DNA of 64,000 nucleotides, taken from NCBI RefSeq assembly GCF_002849655.1, contig NZ_PDNW01000006.1:62001-126000 (forward strand), written 5' to 3'. A program made the translations under genes and the position numbers. Origin of the DNA: Pollutimonas subterranea (GTDB lineage Bacteria; Pseudomonadota; Gammaproteobacteria; Burkholderiales; Burkholderiaceae_B). Shown piece by piece: positions 1-8,054 of the stretch. Below the pieces are notes generated by a model. The model made no database searches and was not told where the DNA came from. It saw nothing but the letters and a program-made list of their open reading frames with translations. Positions within the stretch are counted from its first letter, which is position 1. Each line of letters opens with the position of its first letter.

Positions 1-539
1 AGCAGGCCGGTGCTCCACCAACCCAGCTTTACTACCTCGCCGCGTCCGTAGCTCGGCAGCCAACCGAGCATCACCGAAAATATGAGTATCAGCAGTATGC
101 CTATCAGGAAGGTAGGCAGCGATACGCCCAACAGCGAGAACGCCAGTATGATCTGCGAACCTTTGCCTTTGCGCCGCAACGCCGTATACACGCCCAAGGG
201 CAAGCCGATGATCAGCGCCAGCACCGCTGCCGCGATCGAGAGCTCGACGGTGGCGGGGAGACGGTCGCGTAGCAGTTCAGACACCTTCTGCCCCTGGCGC
301 AGAGACAGTCCGAAATCGCCGCGAGCGGCGTTGGCGACGAAATGGGCAAACTGAACGGGCGCGGACCGGTCCAGGCCCAGGCTTTGGCGCAATTCGATGC
401 GGTCCTGGTCGGTGGCGTCCTGCCCCAGCATGATCGTGACCGGATCACCGATATAGCGGAACAGGACGAAGGCCAGCAAGGCGACTGTCAGCATGACAAC
501 CACCGCCTGGGCCAGGCGGCGTAATATGAAAGGCAGCAC
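1..539 (-). CDS. Dipeptide/oligopeptide ABC transporter permease, DppB type (partial)
   Basis: Inner-membrane permease of a peptide importer. The visible N-terminal 180 residues start MLPFILRRLAQ with a first membrane segment, then the usual periplasmic stretch (RYIGDPV, GLDRSAPVQF, GDFGLSLR) and further membrane helices (PLGVYTALRR). It is truncated by the window edge, so the EAA loop is not seen. The start is a GTG at 539, because an in-frame stop lies three codons upstream. The binding-protein gene ends 6 bases before it, so the two form one operon. It closely resembles the permease at 52406-53377 and is its paralogue. The substrate cannot be read from sequence; short peptides are the family norm. 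Confidence 0.9.
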   Translation of the reverse strand, partial: MLPFILRRLAQAVVVMLTVALLAFVLFRYIGDPVTIMLGQDATDQDRIELRQSLGLDRSAPVQFAHFVANAARGDFGLSLRQGQKVSELLRDRLPATVELSIAAAVLALIIGLPLGVYTALRRKGKGSQIILAFSLLGVSLPTFLIGILLILIFSVMLGWLPSYGRGEVVKLGWWSTGL

Positions 540-545
540 GATGGG

Positions 546-2117
546 TTAGTCTATCGTTACCCAGTCGGCAGACAAGCGATTGTCGGCACGGTGCACGACA
601 TTGACGTTCTTGCCCATGGCCCATGGAATGACTTGGTCATGGAGTGGAATATGACCAAATTCACTGGCATGGATTTCCAGCACTTTTTGTATGGCTGCAT
701 CGCGCTTGGCTGTGTCGGTCTCGGTCTTGATCTGCTTGATCAGCGTGTCGGCTTCGGGATTGGCATAGCCGCCGAAGTTGAAGGAACCGTCGGCACCTTC
801 GCCTTTGCTGTGGATCAGGCTTTGCAAGGTGTACAAGGCGTCGAACGTGGGTACACCCCAGCCGAACAGGTAAGCGCTGGAATCAAACGATTGCACTTTG
901 GGGAAGTAAGTGGCGCGCGGCATGGAGTTAAGCGTCGCCTTGACGCCAACCTTGGCCCACATGCCGACAACGGCTTGGCAGATGGCTTCATCGTTGATAT
1001 ACCGATTGTTCGGGCAATCGAGCGTGAAATCGATACTGTTTTCGTAGCCGGCCTCTTTAAGCAGGCTGCGGGCCTTATCAATATCGTACGGAATGCGCTG
1101 GGCAAGGTCTTTGGACCAGCCATGCACTTGCGGGGCGATCATGGTGCCGGTGGGCGACGAGGAGCCGCGCATCACGGCCTTCTTGATGGCCTCGACATCG
1201 ATGGCACGGTAAAGCGCTTCACGCACACGCACGTCGGCGAAGGGGTTCTTGCCCTTGATGCTGGAATATTTCAGTTCCGGGCTCTTTTGGTCCAGGCCCA
1301 GGTAAATGGTGCGGTATTCGTTGCCTTCGACCACTTTTGCCTGCTGCTTGATGCGTGCAAGGTCTTGTGCCGGAGGGTCGAGGATGAAATCGATCTCGCC
1401 TGACAACAGCGCCGCCGTGCGCGTGGCGTTTTGCTTGATGGGTGTATAGATTACTTCAGTCACATTGCCGACCTTGTTGGCCTTGCCCCACCAATCGGCG
1501 TTTTCGACAAAGACGGTACGCACGTCGACCTCGCGGGCCTCAAGTTTGTAGGCGCCGGTGCCGTTTGCATTACGCGCGGAGAAGGTCTCTTGTTTCTTGG
1601 CAAAATCCTGCGGCGCCGTGGCGCCATTTTTCTCGGCCCAGTCGCGGTTCATGATGAACACATTGGTCAGCTGGCGCAGCAAAACAGGGTTGGGGCCGCC
1701 TGTAATCACTTCGACAGTGTGATCATCCACCTGCCTGACATCGGTAATGCCATTGACGTATGCCTTGAAATTGGACGTAGGCGACAGGGCGCGCTTGACT
1801 GAAAACACAACGTCGTCCGCGGTGAACGGGGTGCCGTCATGAAACTTGACGCCTTCACGTAGCTTGAAACGCCATACGGTGGGTTCGGGCTGTTCCCATG
1901 AAAGGGCCAGGCCGGGGCTAAGCTTGAAGTCTTTGTCATAGGCAATCAGCGTATCGTACACATAACTCGATGCCGCGATGGTCAGGCCCTCGTTTTGCGC
2001 ATGCGGATCCATGGTGAGGATATCGCCCTGGCTGGCCCAGCGTAAGGTTTTCGCATGGCCCATTGCAGGAACGGCAAGCGCAGCAGCAAGTGCGGCGGCA
2101 ACAAAAGTTTTACGCAT
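546..2117 (-). CDS. Peptide ABC transporter substrate-binding protein (SBP family 5)
   Basis: Periplasmic solute receptor of about 523 residues feeding the adjacent DppB-type permease. The ATG at 2117 was chosen because it follows an AAGGGTGG ribosome site and opens a clear signal peptide (MRKTFVAAALAAALAVPAMGHA); a longer frame reaches 2174. The family hallmarks are present: KTLRWASQGD at the mature N-terminus, FKLREGVKFHDGTPFTADDV around residue 100, and a conserved C-terminal lobe. It is a clear paralogue of the binding protein at 53463-55067. Peptides are the likely substrate, but glutathione, haem or opines are alternatives within the family. Confidence 0.92.
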   Translation of the reverse strand: MRKTFVAAALAAALAVPAMGHAKTLRWASQGDILTMDPHAQNEGLTIAASSYVYDTLIAYDKDFKLSPGLALSWEQPEPTVWRFKLREGVKFHDGTPFTADDVVFSVKRALSPTSNFKAYVNGITDVRQVDDHTVEVITGGPNPVLLRQLTNVFIMNRDWAEKNGATAPQDFAKKQETFSARNANGTGAYKLEAREVDVRTVFVENADWWGKANKVGNVTEVIYTPIKQNATRTAALLSGEIDFILDPPAQDLARIKQQAKVVEGNEYRTIYLGLDQKSPELKYSSIKGKNPFADVRVREALYRAIDVEAIKKAVMRGSSSPTGTMIAPQVHGWSKDLAQRIPYDIDKARSLLKEAGYENSIDFTLDCPNNRYINDEAICQAVVGMWAKVGVKATLNSMPRATYFPKVQSFDSSAYLFGWGVPTFDALYTLQSLIHSKGEGADGSFNFGGYANPEADTLIKQIKTETDTAKRDAAIQKVLEIHASEFGHIPLHDQVIPWAMGKNVNVVHRADNRLSADWVTID

Positions 2118-2415
2118 GAAATCCACCCTTACAAATAACTGAAATTGAACCGATATTGCCTCATGCAACCGCATGCGTCAATTCTTTCTTCGCCGACCTG
2201 TCAATTACGGATATAAGGTTATAGGTCATTTGATGGCTCGTGGCTAATAAGCCGGGCCAACTCGTGCCGCTGCAACCGAAGTCATGCGGAGCGCGAGGAC
2301 CGCAGCACCCATGACCACGCCCGAGGCGTGTAAAAGGCAGGCGCGTAAAAAGAGAGGTACAAAAAACCGAGGTGTAAAAGAACCTGTAGGCCGTCCGCCG
2401 TGTTAGAAAGCAAAC

Positions 2416-2442
2416 GGCCCCCGACGTACACCGTCAGGGGCC
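2416..2442 (-). terminator. Hairpin downstream of topB (distal)
   Basis: An 11-base stem (2416-2426 with 2432-2442) encloses the loop TACAC. The single mismatch is a G-T type pair in the minus-strand transcript. The minus strand continues GTTTGCTTTC, which is T-rich but has no long T run. It could be a second terminator for topB. Confidence 0.45.
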
Positions 2443-2469
2443 CATATAACCGGTACAAACGTTTGGACG

Positions 2470-2508
2470 CTTTGAGCTCGCCCCGACACCGTCAGGGCAA
2501 GCTCAAAG
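2470..2508 (-). terminator. Hairpin just downstream of topB (proximal)
   Basis: A 14-base stem (CTTTGAGCTCGCCC at 2470-2483 pairing with 2495-2508, one G-T type mismatch) begins 12 bases after the topB stop codon. The loop can add a further three pairs. No strong T run follows on the minus strand, so the intrinsic-terminator call is tentative. Confidence 0.55.
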
Positions 2509-2519
2509 GCGTCGCTTTC

Positions 2520-5222
2520 TTAAAATGGCGGATCGTCGTCGTCCGAACCAGCCGTAACAACGGTCGTCTTCACCGCCTTCTTCGCAGCCGCCTTGCTTGC
2601 CGCTTTCTTGGCGACCGCCTTCGTAGCCGTTTTAGTAGCCGCTTTCTTCACCGCCGACTTGGCCGCTGTCTTCGTCGCCTTCTTTACAGCGGACTTCGCG
2701 GCTGTCTTGGCGGCAGTCTTCGTAGCGGTCTTGGTCGCCGTCTTTGCGGCAGTTTTGCGCCCGGGCTTCTCCGGCCGGGGCTCGAACTCGAACCCGATCT
2801 TTCCGTTCTCCTGCTTGGCCAGATATGCCTTGAACTTTCGGTTTGTCCGGCTGGATACAAAGCCTTCCAGCAAATCGGTCTTGCCGGTCGACAACAGTTT
2901 CTGTATTTGTTCCGGCGCGATTTCCTGCTGCAGAATCATCTTGCCGCTGCGGAAGTCGCAGGACTTTTCGGGCCCAACAGACTTCTCGCACACATAATTC
3001 ATGCCGTGCTCGTACACATTGCTGCTGCATTTCGGACAAGGCCCCAACGCCGTCTTGCCCGAAAAATCCACGGGTTCGGTGTCGTTTTCGTCCTTCTGGC
3101 CAAAATCGAACTCCAGCTTGTACTCATCCGTAATGCGCAACAGCGCGGCGAATGGCCTGCCCATTTTGCTGATGAAGCCAGGCAGCGGTCCCAGTTCACG
3201 CTTGGTCAGCAGCTCCTCGACTTCGGGTATCTCGAACGTACGCCCGCCTGGGTGCTTGCCGATAGAAAAATCGCAGCTGGTGCAGGCATAGCGCCGATAG
3301 TTTTCTTTCACCACGGCGCCGCATTTGGGGCAGGGCGTGCTGAGTGTTGCATAGTCGCCGGGCACCGTATCGCGCTCGTACTCCTTGGCGCGCTTCACAA
3401 TGACCTGCGTCATTTGTGCGATCTCACGCATGAATTCGTCGCGGTCCAGTTCGCGCTGCTCGATCTGCTTTAAGCGGTGTTCCCATTCACCCGTCAGTTC
3501 CGGCGAGGTGAGCTCATTGACGCCCAGGCCGGACAGCAGCGTCATCAGCTGGCGCGCCTTGGCGCTGGGGATAAGGTCGCGGCCTTCGCGGCGCAGATAG
3601 CCTTCGTTGAGCAAGCCTTCGATAATGGCCGCCCGCGTGGCCGGTGTGCCCAAGCCTCGTTCGGACATGGCTTCGCGCAATGCCTCGTCGTCGACCAGCT
3701 TGCCGGCGCCTTCCATGGCGGACAGCAGCGTGGCTTCGTTGAAGCGTGCAGGCGGCTTGGTGGCCAGGCCTTTGGCCTCGATGTCTTCGGTCTTGACCTT
3801 TTCGCCTTCAACGACGGCCACGAGGTTGGTGTCGTCGCCCTGGGCTTCGCGGCCGTAGATGGCGAGCCAGCCCGGTGCGACCAGTACTTTGCCTTCGGTC
3901 TTGAAATGGTGGCCCGAGACTTCGGTGATGCGTGTGGTCAGTCGGAACTCGGCCGCCGGGAAAAACACAGCCAGGAAGCGCTTGGTGATAAGTTCGTAGA
4001 TCTTGGTTTCAGCATCGCTCAGCTCGCGCGGAATCTGCAGCGTGGGAATGATTGCAAAGTGATCCGAGACTTTCTTATTGTCGAAAATACGCCGGTTGGG
4101 CTTGACCCAGTTCTGCTTGCATACCGTTTCCGCGAAAGGGCGTACGCTGGCCGCGGCGGATGAGCCGCCTTCAGCCAGCGCCTGCATGGTTTGCTGGACC
4201 GTCTGGATATAGTCTTCAGGAAGGTAGCGCGAGTCGGTACGCGGATACGTCAGCGCCTTGTGGCGCTCGTACAGGGTCTGGGCCAGGCTTAACGTGGTCT
4301 TGGCGGAAAAGCCGAAGCGCGAGTTCGCCTCGCGCTGCAGCGACGTCAGGTCAAACAGCGCCGGAGACATCTGGGTCGATGGCTTGGATTCTTCGGTTAC
4401 GTGGCCCGGTTTGTCGCGGCACGCGGTGACTATGGTTTGTGCCGCTGTTTGCGACCATAGCCGGGAGTCGCGGCGTTCCGGATCACGATCGTCCTTGACG
4501 AACTTGGGGTCGAACCAGCGACCGGTGTACAGGCCGGCCGCGGCGACAAAGGTGCCATGCACTTCCCAGTAGTCGCGGGATATGAATTTGCGTATGCGCT
4601 CTTCGCGTTCGGCCACGATCGCGAGCGTAGGCGTCTGGACGCGCCCGACCGGCGTCTTGAAGAAGCCGCCGTCTTTGCTGTTGAAGGCTGTCATGGCCCG
4701 CGTACCGTTGATGCCCACCAGCCAGTCGGCTTCGGCGCGCGAGCGCGCCGCCGCTTCCAGTGGTTTCATGGTGTCGTCGTCGCGCAGGTTCGCGAAGGCT
4801 TCCCGGATGGCCGCCTGGGTCATGGACCGCAGCCAAAGGCGCGTGACGGGCTTCTTGATACCGGAAAACTGAACGATATAACGGAAGATCAGCTCGCCTT
4901 CGCGGCCCGCGTCGCATGCGTTTATGACGGCGTCGACGTCTTTGCGCTTCAGCAGCTTGACCAGCAGCTTCAAGCGCTCGGCCGAGCGCTTATCGGTGGG
5001 CCCCAGCTCGAATTGAGGCGGGATCACCGGCAGATGCGCAAAGCTCCATTTCCCCCGGACGGGATCGTTGGGCGCGACAAGGCTGAGCAAGTGTCCGATG
5101 CTCGATGCAAGCACGAACTGCTCGCTTTCAAAGTAGTCGCCTTCCCGGGTGAATCCTCCCAAGGCGCGGGAAATATCCAGGGCTACCGAGGGTTTCTCGG
5201 CAATAATCAACGTTTTATTCAT
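2520..5222 (-). CDS. topB: DNA topoisomerase III with lysine/alanine-rich C-terminal tail
   Basis: Type IA topoisomerase of about 900 residues that relaxes negative supercoils and decatenates replication intermediates. A Toprim domain opens the protein (MNKTLIIAEKPSVALDISRA) with an acidic DAGREGELIFRY motif. The active-site tyrosine lies in LTYPRTDSRYLP near residue 325. Two zinc-finger-like modules follow (CPKCGAVV near 626, CPKCSSNV near 727). Residues about 820-885 are a low-complexity run of KTATKTAAK/KKAA units like histone H1-type tails, then an acidic end DDDDPPF. The ATG at 5222 was taken because it opens the conserved N-terminus; a longer frame reaches 5252. gluQ lies 100 bases upstream on the same strand. 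Confidence 0.95.
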   Translation of the reverse strand: MNKTLIIAEKPSVALDISRALGGFTREGDYFESEQFVLASSIGHLLSLVAPNDPVRGKWSFAHLPVIPPQFELGPTDKRSAERLKLLVKLLKRKDVDAVINACDAGREGELIFRYIVQFSGIKKPVTRLWLRSMTQAAIREAFANLRDDDTMKPLEAAARSRAEADWLVGINGTRAMTAFNSKDGGFFKTPVGRVQTPTLAIVAEREERIRKFISRDYWEVHGTFVAAAGLYTGRWFDPKFVKDDRDPERRDSRLWSQTAAQTIVTACRDKPGHVTEESKPSTQMSPALFDLTSLQREANSRFGFSAKTTLSLAQTLYERHKALTYPRTDSRYLPEDYIQTVQQTMQALAEGGSSAAASVRPFAETVCKQNWVKPNRRIFDNKKVSDHFAIIPTLQIPRELSDAETKIYELITKRFLAVFFPAAEFRLTTRITEVSGHHFKTEGKVLVAPGWLAIYGREAQGDDTNLVAVVEGEKVKTEDIEAKGLATKPPARFNEATLLSAMEGAGKLVDDEALREAMSERGLGTPATRAAIIEGLLNEGYLRREGRDLIPSAKARQLMTLLSGLGVNELTSPELTGEWEHRLKQIEQRELDRDEFMREIAQMTQVIVKRAKEYERDTVPGDYATLSTPCPKCGAVVKENYRRYACTSCDFSIGKHPGGRTFEIPEVEELLTKRELGPLPGFISKMGRPFAALLRITDEYKLEFDFGQKDENDTEPVDFSGKTALGPCPKCSSNVYEHGMNYVCEKSVGPEKSCDFRSGKMILQQEIAPEQIQKLLSTGKTDLLEGFVSSRTNRKFKAYLAKQENGKIGFEFEPRPEKPGRKTAAKTATKTATKTAAKTAAKSAVKKATKTAAKSAVKKAATKTATKAVAKKAASKAAAKKAVKTTVVTAGSDDDDPPF

Positions 5223-5322
5223 GAGTTTCCAGTGACTGCGTTTCAGCAGCAATAGCGCGGATCATAAGAGGTGATAATCGCACTATGCAAGTCGAGTGTA
5301 ATCAAAACGACTCCTAGCGGCG

Positions 5323-6186
5323 TCACGATACACTAAAACGCTGGGCCCATTGCAATTTGGCGGTAGACCAGAACGACCCAAGATCGCTGGCGGCAACCGG
5401 CGGGAAGCCCAGGGCCTGCCACGCCTGATTCAAGGTGTGCATCGGATGCGCAATGTCCAGCGGTTCGGCGTGGTTCTGTTTGGAAAGCTTGCGTCCGTCG
5501 TCGTCCATCAGCACCGGAATGTGCATGACACGGGGATAGTCAATATGCAGGTGCCGCGCCAGCACCCGCTGGCGCGCTGTCGAATCGAGCAAGTCTTCGC
5601 CCCGCACTATGTCGGTGATGCCTTGCGCGCCATCGTCGACGACCACGACCATCTGATAGGCCCACAGGCCGTCGGCACGCCGCACGATGAAATCGCCGAC
5701 TTCGCTGGCGACGTTTTGCTCTTGGGGGCCTTGCCAGCGGTCATCAAAGCGTTCCATGCCGGGGGGAACCTTGAAGCGCCATGCACGCGCCTGGCGTCCG
5801 GCAGGCAGTCCCTTGCGGCAAGTGCCGGGATACGCGCCCCATGGAAGCTCCTGGCGGGTGCAGGCACAGCCGTACACGAGGTTCTCCGCGAGGAGCTCGT
5901 CGAAGGCCGCCTGGTAACGATCCAGATGCCGGGATTGCCACGTGGGCGGTTCGTCCCAGTGCATGTCAAGGGCTCGCAGCTGGGTCATGATGATTTGATC
6001 CGCTCCAGGAACGACGCGCGGTGTATCGATGTCCTCGATGCGCAGCAGCCATTTGCCGTGATGCGCACGCGCATCCAGAAAGCTTGCCATCGCGGCAAGG
6101 AGCGAGCCGTCGTGCAGTGGGCCGGTGGGACTCGGTGCGAAGCGCCCTATATAAGGACGTTTACTGCCTTGTACTTCCAGCGCCAT
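5323..6186 (-). CDS. gluQ: Glutamyl-Q tRNA(Asp) synthetase
   Basis: Paralogue of the glutamyl-tRNA synthetase catalytic domain, which glutamylates queuosine at the wobble base of tRNA(Asp). At 287 residues it lacks the anticodon-binding half of GltX. It shows the class I signature in the form [16 protein letters not shown] near residue 15, an IEDIDTPR segment, zinc-ligand cysteines ([10 protein letters not shown] then YPGTCRKG) and a KLSKQNH version of KMSKS. It starts 14 bases after smg stops, so the two are probably co-transcribed. Confidence 0.93.
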   Translation of the reverse strand: MALEVQGSKRPYIGRFAPSPTGPLHDGSLLAAMASFLDARAHHGKWLLRIEDIDTPRVVPGADQIIMTQLRALDMHWDEPPTWQSRHLDRYQAAFDELLAENLVYGCACTRQELPWGAYPGTCRKGLPAGRQARAWRFKVPPGMERFDDRWQGPQEQNVASEVGDFIVRRADGLWAYQMVVVVDDGAQGITDIVRGEDLLDSTARQRVLARHLHIDYPRVMHIPVLMDDDGRKLSKQNHAEPLDIAHPMHTLNQAWQALGFPPVAASDLGSFWSTAKLQWAQRFSVS

Positions 6187-6200
6187 GCAGCAATGCCTGT

Positions 6201-6662
6201 TTAATGCGATAAGCGCGCCGGGTCGTCGGCCAGAAGCTCTTCGAATACCAGATGGTCGACTTCGGCCTCTTGGCTCCAGAGAACCATGAGCGCGATAATC
6301 TTGATTTTTTCAAGGGAGATCGGGGATTCGGTCGTTGCCTGGGCCCGGTCGATTAGAATTTCGCGCAGGACGGTAGGCAGGACGCCTGAATTTTCGAGAA
6401 ACGATATGAAACCGATGGCCTCGGTGCCGAGCGTGCGGTATTCATAGTCGGTGAAGATGCGGCGGCTGTCGCCTTGCGGATTCTTTGCCAGCTGACCACA
6501 TTCTTCTGTGGTTTGGGCCAGCCCGTGCAGCCAGCCCAGGGCGTCGTTGATGTCTTCGTCTTCGAAACCCACTGCGGCAAGCTTATGCGCCAGGACATCG
6601 GCCTCGGGACACGCTTGGGGTGTATAGTAAGTTTCGAACAAGTAAACCAATATATCGAACAT
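6201..6662 (-). CDS. smg: Smg family protein (DUF494)
   Basis: A 153-residue protein of the Smg/DUF494 family, recognisable by [13 protein letters not shown] at its start and [13 protein letters not shown] near residue 40. Its biochemical role is not established; in many proteobacteria it sits between dprA and a topoisomerase gene. Here it precedes gluQ and topB. I do not see dprA nearby, because the next gene upstream is divergent. Confidence 0.9.
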   Translation of the reverse strand: MFDILVYLFETYYTPQACPEADVLAHKLAAVGFEDEDINDALGWLHGLAQTTEECGQLAKNPQGDSRRIFTDYEYRTLGTEAIGFISFLENSGVLPTVLREILIDRAQATTESPISLEKIKIIALMVLWSQEAEVDHLVFEELLADDPARLSH

Positions 6663-6734
6663 ATGCGATTCCGGTTGCTGTTTGCGAAAGTCTTTGCGTG
6701 TGCGAAAGTCAGTGAGTAGATAAAAGCTTAACCG

Positions 6735-6755
6735 GTAAAGTTATGATGACTTTAC
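6735..6755. promoter_or_regulatory. Operator-like inverted repeat between smg and the aldolase gene
   Basis: GTAAAG (6735-6740) and CTTTAC (6750-6755) are separated by nine bases in the 209-base divergent spacer. The arms are short, so it may be chance; no regulator gene for it is visible. Confidence 0.25.
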
Positions 6756-6871
6756 GCTGATTTGTCATCCCGGGCAAATCAGGCTGTTGTTGCCAGCAGA
6801 CGCTGCTTATACGGTGCCCAATGGCGATATACGCTGTATGGTGCAGTCAAATACTACTTTTGGGGGTATCC

Positions 6872-8041
6872 ATGGAAGAGGTACAACACGCGGTACGCGA
6901 AGCCGATCCGCCGCAGGCCAGCACGATTGCCATTCCGCCGGCGGCCCGCCCGGGCGATCCAATTGAAGCCGTCGATACGCCCAGCCTGATCCTGGATCTG
7001 GACGCTTTTGAAGACAACCTGCGGACCATGCAGGTCCTGGCCGAGCGCCACGGCGTGGCGCTGCGGCCGCATGCCAAGGCCCATAAGTGTCCTGAAATCG
7101 CCATCCGGCAAGTCGCATTGGGGGCCAGCGGAATATGCTGCCAGAAGGTCTCCGAGGCCGTGCCCTTTGTAGCCGCGGGCGTGCGCGATGTCCTGATCAG
7201 CAATGAGGTGATCGGGGCACCGAAGCTCGCCTTGCTGGCACGCCTGGCACGGCAGGCTCACATGTCGGTGTGTGTCGATAATGTGCGCGCAGTCGAAGCC
7301 TTGTCCTCGATGATGGTGGAATACGAGGCCACTGTGAACGTCCTGGTTGACATCGATGTAGGCCAGAAACGTTGCGGCGTGCAGACTCCGGAAGAGGCGG
7401 TATCGCTGGCACGCCTGGTGCAGAAGCTGCCGAATATCAGTTTTGTGGGCGTGCAGGCCTATCACGGTGGCCTGCAGCACAAGCGGTCGCTGGACCAGCG
7501 CCAGAAAGCGGCCGACAAGACAGTACGCGCCATACGCGGTTATCTGGATGCCTTTGCCAGGGCACAGATCGAATGCCCAGTCGTCAGCGGCGGCGGCACC
7601 GGCACCGCGGCATTCGACGTGGCGAGCCAGGTGTATACCGAGATCCAGGCAGGCACCTATGCATTCATGGACACCGACTACGCCGCTATCGATTGGGGCG
7701 ATGCCTTGGCATTCCGGCACAGCTTGTACCTGCTGGGTACGGTCATGAGTACGCCTACGCCCGAACGGGCAGTGGTCGATCTAGGACTGAAGTCCACCAG
7801 TGCCGAGAGCGGCGCGCCGCGGATCGCCGATCACCCCGATCTGCGTTGCGTGGCCGTGCACGACGAGCATTGCATACTGCTGGCTGGCAGCCGACGCAGC
7901 CGTCCCGAAGTGGGTACGCAGCTGCGCCTGATACCTGGGCATTGCGACCCCACCTTCAACCTGCACGACTGCATCGTGGCAGTGCGCGGCCAGCATGTCG
8001 AAGCGCTATGGCCCATCAGCGCCCGGGGACTAAGCCGCTAA
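6872..8041 (+). CDS. dta: D-threonine aldolase (metal- and PLP-dependent, DSD1/alanine racemase fold)
   Basis: Cleaves D-threonine and related D-3-hydroxy amino acids to glycine and an aldehyde. The 389-residue protein follows the fold type III pattern: VDTPSLILDLDAFEDN at the N-terminus, the PLP-lysine motif RPHAKAHKCPEIA near residue 75, SGGGTGT in the phosphate-binding region and the metal motif HCDPTFNLHD near residue 365. The resemblance to Alcaligenes-type D-threonine aldolase runs throughout, but 3-hydroxy-D-aspartate aldolase or D-serine dehydratase activity cannot be excluded. The ATG at 6872 follows a GGGGG site at 6862-6866; an upstream ATG at 6821 has no such site. It converges on liuD with a 13-base gap. 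Confidence 0.85.
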   Translation: MEEVQHAVREADPPQASTIAIPPAARPGDPIEAVDTPSLILDLDAFEDNLRTMQVLAERHGVALRPHAKAHKCPEIAIRQVALGASGICCQKVSEAVPFVAAGVRDVLISNEVIGAPKLALLARLARQAHMSVCVDNVRAVEALSSMMVEYEATVNVLVDIDVGQKRCGVQTPEEAVSLARLVQKLPNISFVGVQAYHGGLQHKRSLDQRQKAADKTVRAIRGYLDAFARAQIECPVVSGGGTGTAAFDVASQVYTEIQAGTYAFMDTDYAAIDWGDALAFRHSLYLLGTVMSTPTPERAVVDLGLKSTSAESGAPRIADHPDLRCVAVHDEHCILLAGSRRSRPEVGTQLRLIPGHCDPTFNLHDCIVAVRGQHVEALWPISARGLSR

Positions 8042-8054
8042 CCGGGCAGCTAAC

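Larger units (their letters stand above)
2118..2519. other. Intergenic region upstream of the binding-protein gene and downstream of topB
   Basis: No credible gene in about 400 bases. The part near 2118-2260 should carry the promoter of the minus-strand peptide transporter; I cannot point to certain -35/-10 boxes. Bases 2325-2392 hold four A-rich, loosely repeated units of about 15 bases built on GTGTAAAAG or GCGTAAAAA. Two hairpins close to the end of topB are listed separately. Confidence 0.5.

Noticed and set aside
2325-2392. CRISPR-like repeat array
   Set aside because: Units are short, degenerate and lack spacers; no cas genes are present.
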